A stretch of 64,000 bases of DNA from Mucilaginibacter lacusdianchii (GCF_009770985.1 NZ_WSRW01000001.1:1240001-1304000); one strand, 5' to 3'; shown: positions 7,651 to 17,049, counted from the stretch's first letter. Made by a program: numbers and translations. Notes: generated by a model from the letters alone, not told the origin.

Positions 7651-8835
7651 ATTGATGTGATCCTGAAAAAAGGTAAAGAAAAAGCGGTGCTGCAACGCCA
7701 CCCCTGGGTATTTTCAGGCGCGGTAGAACGGATAAAAGGGAAACCGGCCAATGGCGATATAGTACGCTTATTGGATGCGCAAGGCGGCTTTATGGCTTAT
7801 GGCTTTTATAATAAAGAATCGCGTGTGGCTCTGCGCTTACTAGAGTGGAATGAGAATACGCCGGTTAATGACACTTGGTTCCGTCAAAAGGTAGCTATCG
7901 CTGTACAAAGTCGCAGCAATATTTTACAGGATGGTAGCAACAATACCTGCCGACTTATTTTTAGCGAGGCCGATTACCTGCCGGGATTAATTGTAGACAA
8001 ATATGCCGATTACCTGTCGCTTCAAATTTTAACTTCAGGTATCGAAAACAATAAAGCTGTAATTATTGATGAATTGCAGCGCCTGTTGCAACCCAAAGGC
8101 ATTTATGATAAAAGCGACGCTTCATCACGTGCGCATGAAGGACTGGAGACCGCTAATGAAGTACTGGCTGGTGACGCTCCGCCCGAACTGGTTGAAGTAA
8201 AAGAGAATAAGATCGTTTATGGCATCAACATTGCCGAAGGCCAAAAATCGGGCTTTTATTGCGACCAGCGCGATAACCGCCATATATTGGCTACGCATAC
8301 CGCCGGCAAAAAGGTGTTGGATTGCTTTTGCTATACAGGAGGTTTTACCCTCAACAGCTTACAACACGGTGCCGCTTCGGTTACCAGCGTAGATAGCTCG
8401 GCCTTAGCCATTGATACTTTACGCAAAAATATTGAACTGAATAAGCTGGACGCCAGTAAGCATTCGGCCATACAATCGGACGTAAACAAACAACTGCGCC
8501 GCTTTAAAGAAGAAGGTGAAAAGTTTGACGTAATTGTATTGGATCCGCCTAAATATGCCCCATCCCGCTCGGCATTGGACAGGGCTTCACGCGCGTATAA
8601 AGACTTAAACCGTATTGCCATGTTGCTGCTTAACAGTGGCGGACTGCTGGCTACCTTCTCATGCTCGGGGGCAATGGATATTGACACCTTTAAACAGGTA
8701 CTGGCCTGGGCTGCGCTGGATGCCGGGAAGCAGGTACAGTTCATCTACCAGTTTTGCCAACCCGAAGATCACCCCGTACGAGCATCATTTCCAGAGGGAG
8801 AATATTTGAAAGGGTTATTGTGCCGGGTACTGTAA
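7648..8835 (+). CDS. rlmI: Class I SAM-dependent rRNA (cytosine-5) methyltransferase, RlmI family
   Basis: A 395-residue protein with an N-terminal PUA-type RNA-binding domain (residues about 1-75; LQRHPWVFSGAVERI, GDIVRLLDAQGGFMAYGFYN). A middle segment and a Rossmann methyltransferase follow. The SAM loop is VLDCFCYTGGFTL, the acidic loop is SVDSSALAID, and the catalytic motif is VLDPPKYAPS. RlmI methylates a cytosine of 23S rRNA in E. coli; the exact target here is inferred. The length matches the family. ATG 7648 is chosen because it puts the conserved start (MIDVILKKGKEKA) immediately after the promoter; an in-frame ATG lies 5 codons upstream. Confidence 0.85.
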   Translation: MIDVILKKGKEKAVLQRHPWVFSGAVERIKGKPANGDIVRLLDAQGGFMAYGFYNKESRVALRLLEWNENTPVNDTWFRQKVAIAVQSRSNILQDGSNNTCRLIFSEADYLPGLIVDKYADYLSLQILTSGIENNKAVIIDELQRLLQPKGIYDKSDASSRAHEGLETANEVLAGDAPPELVEVKENKIVYGINIAEGQKSGFYCDQRDNRHILATHTAGKKVLDCFCYTGGFTLNSLQHGAASVTSVDSSALAIDTLRKNIELNKLDASKHSAIQSDVNKQLRRFKEEGEKFDVIVLDPPKYAPSRSALDRASRAYKDLNRIAMLLLNSGGLLATFSCSGAMDIDTFKQVLAWAALDAGKQVQFIYQFCQPEDHPVRASFPEGEYLKGLLCRVL

Positions 8836-8879
8836 TAAATATCAACTATTCTTTGTAAAATGAGTTGTAAGTTTATTCT

Positions 8880-9440
8880 ATGAAAACAGAACTGGAAAAA
8901 ATGCTTTCGGGCGAATTGTATGATGCCAGCGACAAACAGCTGACAGATATGCGCCTGAAAGCCCGCGAACTATTTGTAGCCTATAATACAACCAGCTATG
9001 CCTATGATCACCAACGCAAATCTTTACTTAAAGAGTTATTAGGTGCTTGCACTGATCGTATCGATATACAAGCCCCTTTTTACTGCGATTATGGCAGTAA
9101 TATTTACGCTGGCGATAATCTGTTTATTAATTTTAACTGCATTATACTGGACTGTGCGCGCGTAACTTTTGGTAACAATGTAGCTTTAGCACCTAACGTG
9201 CAAATTTATGCCGCTTACCATCCGGTTATTGCGTCAGAGCGCATCAAAGGCCCGGAGCTAGCCGCCCCTGTTACCATTGGTAATAACGTTTGGATTGGCG
9301 GCGGTGTTATCATTTGTCCCGGTGTTACCATTGGCGATAATACCACCATTGGTGCCGGCAGCGTAGTCACCAAAAATATCCCGGCTAATGTTGTAGCCGC
9401 AGGTAATCCGTGCCGCGTAATTCGGGCGATTGAAAGTTGA
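8880..9440 (+). CDS. Sugar O-acetyltransferase (maltose/galactoside acetyltransferase type)
   Basis: A 186-residue left-handed beta-helix acetyltransferase. An N-terminal helical cap (EKMLSGELYDASDKQL) is typical of Maa/LacA/NodL. It is followed by hexapeptide repeats (INFNCIILDCARVTFGNN, VTIGNNVWIGGGVIICPG) and the closing AAGNPCRVIR. The catalytic His is in YAAYHPV. It transfers acetyl from acetyl-CoA to a sugar hydroxyl; the natural sugar cannot be read from sequence. It starts 44 bp after the methyltransferase and ends before a bidirectional terminator. Confidence 0.88.
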   Translation: MKTELEKMLSGELYDASDKQLTDMRLKARELFVAYNTTSYAYDHQRKSLLKELLGACTDRIDIQAPFYCDYGSNIYAGDNLFINFNCIILDCARVTFGNNVALAPNVQIYAAYHPVIASERIKGPELAAPVTIGNNVWIGGGVIICPGVTIGDNTTIGAGSVVTKNIPANVVAAGNPCRVIRAIES

Positions 9441-9523
9441 TTTGTTATATACCTTATTAGCTAAGGTTTATCAATTACCTTAATTGCAGAAGCCTTAAAG
9501 TATTGATATAACCTTGGGATAAA

Positions 9524-9563
9524 CATAAAAAAAGCCCTTTGCGTAGCAGCAAAGGGCTTTTTA
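9524..9563. terminator. Bidirectional terminator
   Basis: AAAAAAAGCCCTTTGC, a short loop, then GCAAAGGGCTTTTTAATT. It lies between two convergent genes (acetyltransferase and OmpA lipoprotein), with A-run and T-run on both sides. Confidence 0.88.
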
Positions 9564-9579
9564 ATTAAATAATCAAGTA

Positions 9580-10260
9580 TTAACCGGCGTTTTGTTTTGC
9601 CTCTTGTTTTAACTGATCATTAGCTACAATTACAATCTCTACACGGCGGTTTTGAGCACGACCGGCTTCAGTACTGTTATCAGCAATCGGTTCGCTAAAT
9701 CCTTTACCTTGTGTAGTTAAACGACCACCAGTTACACCGTTAGAAGTTAAGTAAGATTTTACCGATTGCGCACGTCTAACTGATAAATCCTGGTTTAAGG
9801 ATGCACTACCTGTGTTATCGGTATGACCTACAATCAGTATATTGGTACCTTGATTATTGTTCAGCGAAGTAGCCAGATTTTGCAAATTGCTTTGCGCAGC
9901 TGATTTCAAGTCAGTTTTGTTTACATCAAACAAAATACCTGAATCAAATTTCACCAAAATACCTTCGCCCTGGCGTTCAACAGTTGCGCCCGGTACAGTT
10001 TGTTTAATTTCAGCAGCTTGGCGGTCCATTTTACGACCAATAAAAGCACCGGCTGTACCACCAACGGCACCACCAATAATAGCACCTAACGCAGTATTAC
10101 CTGCACTTTTACCTATAAGGGCACCAATGGTACCACCGGCGCCAGCACCAATGGCAGCACCTTTTTGTGTTTTAGTAAGAGAGTTACAGCCAGAACCAAT
10201 TAAGCTTGCCGTAGCAATAGCCATAGTTACAATAGCTGTTTTAAATGTTAATGTTTTCAT
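9580..10260 (-). CDS. OmpA-family lipoprotein with glycine zipper
   Basis: A 226-residue protein. The signal peptide ends in a lipobox-like LIGSGC (Cys25, somewhat atypical at -3). Residues about 33-75 are a glycine zipper (KGAAIGAGAGGTIGALIG and TALGAIIGGAVGGTAGAFIG). Residues about 100-215 are an OmpA C-terminal peptidoglycan-binding domain (ILFDVNKTDL, GHTDNTGSASLNQDLSVRRA, GRAQNRRVEIVI) with the diaminopimelate-binding Asp and Arg positions. It should tether the outer membrane to murein. A 413-bp upstream gap separates it from the hexuronate operon. Confidence 0.9.
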   Translation of the reverse strand: MKTLTFKTAIVTMAIATASLIGSGCNSLTKTQKGAAIGAGAGGTIGALIGKSAGNTALGAIIGGAVGGTAGAFIGRKMDRQAAEIKQTVPGATVERQGEGILVKFDSGILFDVNKTDLKSAAQSNLQNLATSLNNNQGTNILIVGHTDNTGSASLNQDLSVRRAQSVKSYLTSNGVTGGRLTTQGKGFSEPIADNSTEAGRAQNRRVEIVIVANDQLKQEAKQNAG

Positions 10261-10673
10261 TGTTAAGATTGAATTTGTGCATCAAGTATGTTACAAAGCG
10301 AGTGCCAAAGTTATAAAAGCAATCGATAAGTGCATAAGCACTATTATGAAAGAACCTTTGTTTGCCAACTGTGCTTTGTCTTTTTTTATTTAAGAGCCAT
10401 CTGATGCTATGAAGTATGTTATAACAAAATTTAACAATATGAAGTGCCAGGAAACCATGTTTGCGGGCAAAGCAAACGTTTGCGGAGTTTTTTATTGGTA
10501 TTCATGCTGTTTCAATTATAAAATCGATTAAAATTGCTGATGATTTATTGTTTAGTTTGCATTAGGCACATAACTGCAATAAAATCAGCGACGTACTTTG
10601 TGTTGAACGTACGCTTTATAAACCAATTCATCGTATAATAAAATAAGCTTAGTATAAGCTGCCAGTACTAGTT
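10261..10673. other. 413-bp intergenic region between ompA-like gene and uxaC
   Basis: The divergent control region of the OmpA lipoprotein and the hexuronate operon. It contains the perfect operator palindrome at 10472-10483 and AT-rich DNA beyond it. A short repeat GTAC...CGTAC around 10590-10613 may be a second site. No open frame is convincing. Confidence 0.5.
10472..10483. promoter_or_regulatory. LacI-family operator candidate
   Basis: GCAAACGTTTGC is a perfect 12-bp palindrome with the central CG step characteristic of LacI/GalR operators. It lies 190 bp before uxaC, the first gene of a hexuronate catabolic operon. The regulator gene is not in this window. Confidence 0.55.
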
Positions 10674-12083
10674 ATGAAAAACTTTTTGGACGAAAATTTT
10701 TTGCTGCAAACGCCTACCGCACAACGCTTGTATCATGATTATGCTAAGCATTTGCCTATCATAGATTATCACTGTCATTTGCTTCCCGATCAGATTGCCA
10801 ATAACATCAACTTTAAAAATTTGACTCAGGTTTGGCTGTATGGCGATCACTACAAATGGCGCGCTATGCGTACCAACGGTATCAACGAAGATTACATTAC
10901 CGGCGGCAAAAGCGACTTTGAAAAATTTGAACAGTGGGCCGCCACCGTACCCTATACCCTACGCAACCCATTATACCACTGGACGCATTTAGAATTACAG
11001 CGTTACTTTGATATACATGATTTGTTGTCGCCCAAAACAGCACAACAAATTTACGATGAATGTACGGCCAAGCTGCAAACGCCCGAATACTCGGTACAGG
11101 GTCTCATCAAAAAAATGAATGTGGAAGCCATTTGTACCACTGATGATCCATTGGATAATTTAGAATTTCACCAAAAAATAAAACAACAGCCGGATGCGGC
11201 AGTAAAACTTTTACCGGCATACCGTCCGGATAAAGCCATGAATGCCGATGATGTTGCCGGATTGAATGCCTACATCAGCAAACTGGAAGAAGTGGCCAAC
11301 GTTAGCATCAGCAGCTTTGAAGATTATTTATCGGCACTCAAAAAACGCCACGATTACTTTGCCGAAAACGGTTGCTCGGTATCCGATCACGGCCTGGAGC
11401 AAATTTATGCCGAAGATTATACCGATGATGAGATCCGCGCTATTTTCTTAAAAATAAGAGCCAATGAAGTGCTGATGCCGGGTGATATTCTGAAATTCAA
11501 ATCGGCTATGCTGTTCCATTTTGCCATTTGGGATCATGAAAAAGGTTGGGTACAGCAGTTTCACCTGGGTGCTTTGCGCAACAATAACAACCGTTTATTA
11601 ACCAAACTGGGGCCAGATACCGGCTTTGATTCTATAGGTGATTTTCCGCAGGCACGTGCATTGTCTAAATTCCTGAATAAGCTGGATACCGAAGATAAAC
11701 TGGCTAAAACCATTATCTATAACCTTAACCCTGCTGATAACGAGTTGATGGCTACCATGATTGGCAATTTTAACGATGGCTCAATAGCCGGTAAAGTACA
11801 ATTTGGCTCAGCTTGGTGGTTTTTGGATCAGAAAGACGGTATGATTCGTCAGATGAACGCGTTGTCAAATATGGGCTTGCTGAGTAAATTTATTGGTATG
11901 CTTACTGATTCGCGCAGCTTCCTGTCGTTTCCGCGTCACGAGTATTTCCGCCGTTTGGTGTGTAACCTGTTTGGCGATGATATTGAGAATGGTGAACTGC
12001 CTAATGATATTGAATGGACCGGTAAAATTGTACAGGACATCTGCTACTACAACGCTAAAAATTACTTCCCTTTTGATAAATAA
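10674..12083 (+). CDS. uxaC: Glucuronate (uronate) isomerase
   Basis: Interconverts D-glucuronate and D-fructuronate, or D-galacturonate and D-tagaturonate, the first step of hexuronate use in the cytoplasm. The 469-residue length is that of the family. The N-terminus carries the amidohydrolase-like metal motif IIDYHCHLLPDQIANN; other family-typical stretches are EAICTTDDPLDNLEF and SAWWFLDQKDGMIRQM. It is the first gene of an operon: the kinase gene begins 2 bases after its stop. A LacI-type palindrome upstream suggests repression in the absence of substrate. Confidence 0.95.
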   Translation: MKNFLDENFLLQTPTAQRLYHDYAKHLPIIDYHCHLLPDQIANNINFKNLTQVWLYGDHYKWRAMRTNGINEDYITGGKSDFEKFEQWAATVPYTLRNPLYHWTHLELQRYFDIHDLLSPKTAQQIYDECTAKLQTPEYSVQGLIKKMNVEAICTTDDPLDNLEFHQKIKQQPDAAVKLLPAYRPDKAMNADDVAGLNAYISKLEEVANVSISSFEDYLSALKKRHDYFAENGCSVSDHGLEQIYAEDYTDDEIRAIFLKIRANEVLMPGDILKFKSAMLFHFAIWDHEKGWVQQFHLGALRNNNNRLLTKLGPDTGFDSIGDFPQARALSKFLNKLDTEDKLAKTIIYNLNPADNELMATMIGNFNDGSIAGKVQFGSAWWFLDQKDGMIRQMNALSNMGLLSKFIGMLTDSRSFLSFPRHEYFRRLVCNLFGDDIENGELPNDIEWTGKIVQDICYYNAKNYFPFDK

Positions 12084-12085
12084 CC

Positions 12086-13129
12086 ATGAGCGACCTTTTA
12101 AATAAAGATTATAGTTCCGGTTCTGTTCTATCATTTGGTGAGTTACTGTTGCGCATTACCCCCGATGCCGGCGGCGATTGGTTAAAAGACAATGCTCTTC
12201 CGGTTTTTGTAGGCGGTGCAGAGCTGAATGTAGGTACAGCTTTAGCCCTATGGGATGTGCCATCACGATATTTTACGGCCTTGCCGCAAAACGGTATGTC
12301 GGCACAAATTATTGAGTACTTAAACCAGAAAGATATCGATACCTCTTCGATAATGTTCCACGGGAAACGTGTAGGTTTATACTTCCTGACCAAAGGCCAA
12401 GATTTAAAGCACGATGCCCTGATTTACGACCGTGCCCACTCCGCCTTTGCCGACCTGACCACTGGCCTTATCGACTGGGATAAAGTGCTGGACGGCATTA
12501 CCTGGTTCCATTTCAGCGCTATTTGCCCGGCTATCAGCCAAAACGTAGCTGATGTATGTAAAGAGGCTTTGCAGGCTGCATCAGCAAAAGGCATCACTAT
12601 ATCGCTCGACTTGAACTATCGTTCCAAACTATGGCAGTATGGCAAACAGCCGGCTGAGGTAATGCCCGAACTGGCACAGTATTGCGATTTAATTATGGGC
12701 AACATATGGGCGGCCAATAATATGCTGGGCGTCCCGATCTTCCCTGATATGGTTGAATCGGGCCAGAAAAGCCTTTACCTTAAAGCCGCACAAAATACAT
12801 CTGAAGAGATTATAAAACAGTTTCGAAAATGTAAAGCGGTGGCTAACACATTCCGTTTTGATGCCAATAATACCAATATAGACTACTACACGGCTTTGTA
12901 TACCAACGGCACTTTGTACGATTCGAAAGAATATCAGGCAGAGACTATTGTAGATAAAGTAGGCAGCGGCGATTGTTATATGGCTGGATTGATTTACGGC
13001 TTTTATAACAACCTTGATCCGCAGCAGATACTGGAATTTGCTACGGCAGCGGCCTTTACCAAATTGTTTGTAAACAGTGATGCTACCGACCGTACAGTAG
13101 AATTTATTCAAAATGCAATTAAACCATGA
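12086..13129 (+). CDS. kdgK: 2-keto-3-deoxygluconate kinase (PfkB family)
   Basis: Phosphorylates 2-keto-3-deoxygluconate to KDPG. The 347-residue protein has PfkB-family landmarks: an N-terminal substrate-binding glycine pair (FVGGAELNVGTALALW) and the C-terminal ATP/anion-hole motif VDKVGSGDCYMAGL with the catalytic Asp. The assignment to KDG rather than another sugar rests on position between uxaC and KDPG aldolase. It overlaps the aldolase gene by 4 bases (ATGA), so the two are probably translationally coupled. Confidence 0.9.
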   Translation: MSDLLNKDYSSGSVLSFGELLLRITPDAGGDWLKDNALPVFVGGAELNVGTALALWDVPSRYFTALPQNGMSAQIIEYLNQKDIDTSSIMFHGKRVGLYFLTKGQDLKHDALIYDRAHSAFADLTTGLIDWDKVLDGITWFHFSAICPAISQNVADVCKEALQAASAKGITISLDLNYRSKLWQYGKQPAEVMPELAQYCDLIMGNIWAANNMLGVPIFPDMVESGQKSLYLKAAQNTSEEIIKQFRKCKAVANTFRFDANNTNIDYYTALYTNGTLYDSKEYQAETIVDKVGSGDCYMAGLIYGFYNNLDPQQILEFATAAAFTKLFVNSDATDRTVEFIQNAIKP

Positions 13130-13785
13130 AAAATAAACAAGAGGTTTTAGATAGTATCATTAGCCAAGGCATGCTGCCGTTATTCTTTTTTGAAGACGGC
13201 GAAGTAAGCGTTGAGATTACCCGTACCTTGTACAAAGCAGGTGTACGCGTGTTTGAATATACCAACCGTGGCAAAGCAGCGCTCGAAAATTTTAAATTGC
13301 TTAAAGAACTTCAACAGGCCGAAATGCCTGATTTGCATTTAGGCATTGGCACTATCAAATCCATCCATGAGGCGGATGCTTTCATTAATGCCGGTGCTGA
13401 TTTCTTGGTATCGCCTATTATCAACCCTGAGGTAGCTAAGATGGCGCATGACCACCACATGCTTTGGATACCGGGCTGTATGACGCCTACCGAAATTTAT
13501 ACCGCCCAATGCAATGATGCAGCATTAATCAAGTTGTTTCCGGCTAATATTTTAGGTCCGGCGTTTTTGAGTTCCATTAAAGAGTTGTTCCCCGGTCAGC
13601 TGTTTATGCCAACCGGCGGTGTGGAACTGGAAGCCGAAAACATTGCCACTTGGTTTAAAGCGGGTGTTTGTGCAGTGGGTATGGGCAGCAAACTCATCAG
13701 CAAAAAAGTGCTGGAAGGCAAATTATACGACCAATTATACAACGATACTTTAAAAGCCATTGCGCTGGTTAAAGCCGGCCGATAA
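13126..13785 (+). CDS. eda: KDPG / KHG aldolase
   Basis: Splits 2-keto-3-deoxy-6-phosphogluconate into pyruvate and glyceraldehyde-3-phosphate. The 219-residue TIM barrel shows the family features: VFEYTNRG near the catalytic acid position, LGIGTIKS, the Schiff-base lysine in ALIKLFPANILGP, and the phosphate-binding MPTGGVE followed by GVCAVGMGSKL. The start overlaps kdgK. The product glyceraldehyde-3-phosphate could be a substrate of the GapN-like enzyme downstream. Confidence 0.93.
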   Translation: MKNKQEVLDSIISQGMLPLFFFEDGEVSVEITRTLYKAGVRVFEYTNRGKAALENFKLLKELQQAEMPDLHLGIGTIKSIHEADAFINAGADFLVSPIINPEVAKMAHDHHMLWIPGCMTPTEIYTAQCNDAALIKLFPANILGPAFLSSIKELFPGQLFMPTGGVELEAENIATWFKAGVCAVGMGSKLISKKVLEGKLYDQLYNDTLKAIALVKAGR

Positions 13786-13805
13786 TACTAACCGTATCCT
13801 AAATT

Positions 13806-15131
13806 ATGAAAGACATTAAAATGAGCAATTACCGTTGGACTATTTGTGCCCTGCTGTTTTTTGCTACTACCATTAACTACCTGGACCGGCAGGTACTCAG
13901 CTTGCTGCAACCAACACTAGCCAAAGAATTTGGCTGGACAAACAGCGACTACGGCACCATCGTAGGTGTGTTTTCGTTAGCCTATGCTTTTTCTATGTTA
14001 TTTGCCGGCCGTGTAGTTGATTATCTAGGTACCAAAATGGGTTATACCTGGTCTATCATACTTTGGTCTTTTGGGGCCATGTTGCATGCTATTGCACACT
14101 TAGTACCCGGAAAATTATTAGGTTTTTCATTAGGACGCACGGTATTGGCAGTAGGCGAATCGGGTAATTTTCCGGCAGCTATAAAGGCTACTGCTGAGTA
14201 TTTTCCAAAAAGAGACCGCGCACTAGCTACAGGTATATTTAATTCGGGCTCAAACGTAGGTGCTATATTGGCCCCTATTGTGGTGCCTTGGATAGCATCT
14301 GTTTACGGCTGGAAATGGGCGTTTATTTTAATTGGTGCTTTGGGTTTCATTTGGCTCATATTTTGGTTGATATTTTATGAATTGCCATCTAAGAACAAAA
14401 AGCTAAGCCAGACCGAGTATGAGTATATTCATAGGGATGAAATCATCAATAAGCAAGGTATTGTGGTTGAAACAGAAGACGAAGGCAAAAAGTTCACCTA
14501 CTCACAATGCCTAACTTACAAGCAAACCTGGGCTTTTGCTTTTGGTAAGTTTATGACCGATGGCGTATGGTGGTTTTTTCTGTTTTGGCTGCCTGCTTAT
14601 TTTAAAGCACAGTATAACATGACGGGCACGGCCATATCACTGCCTATAGCTGTGGTATATACCGCAACTATGTTTGGTTCTATTGGCGGCGGCGCTTTCC
14701 CCACTTATTTCATTAACCGAGGTTATAATCCATATGATGGCCGCATGCGGGCAATGTTTATTATTGCCTTGTTTCCTTTAGTGGTGTTATTAACGCCTTA
14801 TTTAAGCCAGTTTAGTTACTGGTATGCTGTACTTTTAATCGGCATAGGTGCATCTGCACATCAAGCCTGGTCAGCCAATATATTTACTACTGTAGGCGAT
14901 ATGTTTCCTAAAAAAGCTATTGCTACTATTACAGGCATAGGCGGTATGGCAGGTGGCATTGGTTCATTCCTGTTAAGTAAAGGTGCTGGTATGCTGTTTG
15001 ATTTTTACGACAAAAAAGGCACTATACAAACCGGATATTCCATTATGTTTGTGATATGTGCGTTGGCTTATGTAATAGCTTGGGTAGTGATGAAAAGCCT
15101 GGTTCCACGTATGAAACCTATTCAATTGTAG
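13806..15131 (+). CDS. exuT: MFS hexuronate transporter (ExuT-like)
   Basis: A 441-residue major facilitator protein with about twelve membrane helices. The signature region NYLDRQVLSLLQP in helix 1, the helix 2-3 loop (AGRVVDYLGTKMGY) and the motif GESGNFPAAIKATAEYFPK are typical of the anion:cation symporter (ACS) branch that includes ExuT. It is expected to import glucuronate or galacturonate with a cation. It follows the aldolase gene by 20 bp. ATG 13806 is used; an ATG 18 bases later (MSNYRW) is an equally good start. Confidence 0.88.
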   Translation: MKDIKMSNYRWTICALLFFATTINYLDRQVLSLLQPTLAKEFGWTNSDYGTIVGVFSLAYAFSMLFAGRVVDYLGTKMGYTWSIILWSFGAMLHAIAHLVPGKLLGFSLGRTVLAVGESGNFPAAIKATAEYFPKRDRALATGIFNSGSNVGAILAPIVVPWIASVYGWKWAFILIGALGFIWLIFWLIFYELPSKNKKLSQTEYEYIHRDEIINKQGIVVETEDEGKKFTYSQCLTYKQTWAFAFGKFMTDGVWWFFLFWLPAYFKAQYNMTGTAISLPIAVVYTATMFGSIGGGAFPTYFINRGYNPYDGRMRAMFIIALFPLVVLLTPYLSQFSYWYAVLLIGIGASAHQAWSANIFTTVGDMFPKKAIATITGIGGMAGGIGSFLLSKGAGMLFDFYDKKGTIQTGYSIMFVICALAYVIAWVVMKSLVPRMKPIQL

Positions 15132-15173
15132 ATTAGCATCAATAGTTTATGAAATGTAAATTGTTGCCTTTTA

Positions 15174-15181
15174 TATTTTTG
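15174..15181 (+). promoter_or_regulatory. -7-like element upstream of gapN
   Basis: TATTTTTG fits TAnnTTTG, 83 bp before the gapN ATG. It overlaps the left edge of an imperfect inverted repeat (TTGGTT ... AACCAA, 15179-15194) that could be a protein-binding site. No good -33 element is seen. Confidence 0.35.
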
Positions 15182-15264
15182 GTTATAAAACCAATAGGCT
15201 AATAACCTACTTTAGTATTCAGGACACACACAATAACATAAAGTATAACTTTTAACCAACTATC

Positions 15265-16887
15265 ATGAGTTTTAAAGACGAGCTTAACAAGCTTTTTGTT
15301 GATGAAAGCCAGATACCGGAGCAATACCGGATTGAAGAGCTGCATCAGCGCGAGTACCTTGTTAACGGGGAAATGCTTCCCTGGGATGGAGAAGTGAGTG
15401 AGGTTACTTCACCTATTAACGTTCCAACACCCGAAGGCTTAAAGCGTAAGGTTATCGGCAGCTACCCGCTGGGAACCGAAAAAGAAGCGATGGCAGCACT
15501 GGCTGCCGCCGAGGCCGCTTATGACAATGGTCGTGGCGAATGGCCAACCATGAGCGTAGCCGACCGCATTAAGTGCATGGAGAAATTTGTGTACAAAATG
15601 GTTGAGCAGCGCGACCTGGTGATCAAGCTCATTATGTGGGAAATTGGCAAATCACTGGCCGATTCAACTAAAGAGTTTGACCGTACCGTTGAGTACATCA
15701 ACTTAACTATTGACGCGCTGAAAGATATCGACCGCGAATCATCTCGCTTTACCATGGCCGAAGGTGTGGTGGCACAGGTACGCCGCTCGCCGCTGGGCGT
15801 GGTATTGTGTATGGGTCCGTTCAATTATCCATTGAACGAAACTTTTACCACGCTGATTCCAGCAATCATCATGGGCAATACCATACTCTTCAAACCACCG
15901 AAACATGGTACTCTGGTACACTATCCGTTGTTGAAAGCGTTCCAGGAATCGTTTCCTAAAGGTGTGGTAAACACCGTTTATGGTCGTGGTGCCAATGTTA
16001 CCCCTGGCCTTATGGCTACCGGTAAAATTAACGTGCTTGCCTTCATCGGTTCCAGCAAAGTGGCTAACGATTTAAAAAAACGCCATCCGAAAATTAACCG
16101 CTTACGTGCGGTATTGAGCTTGGATGCGAAAAACGCAGCTATTGTTACCAAAAGTGCTGACCTGAATATTGCAGTTAACGAGTGTATTTTAGGATCACTG
16201 TCTTACAACGGTCAACGTTGTACGGCTATTAAAATCATCCACGTACATAAAGATGTAGCCGATGAATTTTTGAAATTGCTGAGCGAAGGCGTGGCTAAAT
16301 TGAAATACGGTATGCCTTGGGAAAAAGGTGTAAACCTTACCCCTGTTGCCGAACCGGGCAAACCGGCTTACCTGAAAGAATGTATTGATGATGCCATTGC
16401 CAATGGTGCCCGTGTGGTAAACGAAAACGGTGGCGAAGCAGTAGAATCATTCTTTTATCCGGCAATTGTGTACCCAATTAACGACAAGATGAAACTGTAC
16501 CGTGAGGAGCAGTTTGGTCCGGTAATTCCGGTATTGCCTTTCGAGTCTATCGAAGAGCCTATCCAGTACCAGATCGACTCGCCGCATGGTATGCAGGTTA
16601 GTATCTTTAGTACTGATGCACAGGAAACCGCTGATTTAATTGATCCGTTTGTGAACTTGGTAAGCCGTGTTAACATCAACGCACAATGCCAGCGCGGACC
16701 AGACGTGTTCCCGTTCACCGGTCGTAAAGATAGCGCCGAAGGTACCTTGTCTGTGCATGATGCTTTGCGTTCATTCTCTATCCGCTCATTGGTAGCCACC
16801 AAGCTGAATGACAACAATAAACAGCTGTTTAATGAGATTGTGAACGATCATGATTCAAACTTCCTGAGCACAAACTATATTTTCTAA
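15265..16887 (+). CDS. gapN: NADP-dependent glyceraldehyde-3-phosphate dehydrogenase-like (GapN, aldehyde dehydrogenase family)
   Basis: A 540-residue aldehyde dehydrogenase. The Rossmann and substrate regions (GPFNYPLNETFTTLIPA, FKPPKHGTLVHYPLL, GRGANVTPGLM) and the nucleophile in SYNGQRCTAIK (Cys319) are present. The expected oxidation is glyceraldehyde-3-phosphate to 3-phosphoglycerate without phosphorylation. Oddly, the general-base segment usually read as LELGGKN is LSLDAKN here, with Ser285 exactly 34 residues before Cys319 where Glu is expected. It lies 133 bp after exuT with its own promoter-like TATTTTTG at 15174-15181. Its role as outlet for the aldolase product is inferred. Confidence 0.8.
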   Translation: MSFKDELNKLFVDESQIPEQYRIEELHQREYLVNGEMLPWDGEVSEVTSPINVPTPEGLKRKVIGSYPLGTEKEAMAALAAAEAAYDNGRGEWPTMSVADRIKCMEKFVYKMVEQRDLVIKLIMWEIGKSLADSTKEFDRTVEYINLTIDALKDIDRESSRFTMAEGVVAQVRRSPLGVVLCMGPFNYPLNETFTTLIPAIIMGNTILFKPPKHGTLVHYPLLKAFQESFPKGVVNTVYGRGANVTPGLMATGKINVLAFIGSSKVANDLKKRHPKINRLRAVLSLDAKNAAIVTKSADLNIAVNECILGSLSYNGQRCTAIKIIHVHKDVADEFLKLLSEGVAKLKYGMPWEKGVNLTPVAEPGKPAYLKECIDDAIANGARVVNENGGEAVESFFYPAIVYPINDKMKLYREEQFGPVIPVLPFESIEEPIQYQIDSPHGMQVSIFSTDAQETADLIDPFVNLVSRVNINAQCQRGPDVFPFTGRKDSAEGTLSVHDALRSFSIRSLVATKLNDNNKQLFNEIVNDHDSNFLSTNYIF

Positions 16888-16903
16888 ATTTAAGTTTATT
16901 TAT

Positions 16904-16942
16904 AAAAGAAAAGACAGCTTAATAAAGCTGCCTTTTCTTTTA
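16904..16942 (+). terminator. Rho-independent terminator of gapN
   Basis: AAAAGAAAAG-ac-AGCTT, a 4-base loop, AAGCT-gc-CTTTTCTTTT. The hairpin starts 17 bp after the gapN stop and ends in a T-rich run. Confidence 0.8.
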
Positions 16943-17049
16943 TATACTGCTTTCATCATCATCCTGAGCTAGCCAACGTAAAGCAGGTTGCATTATTGAA
17001 AGCTAACGCACAAATGGTTACCCCGACGCGCCCAGGATGGCAATGCGAA

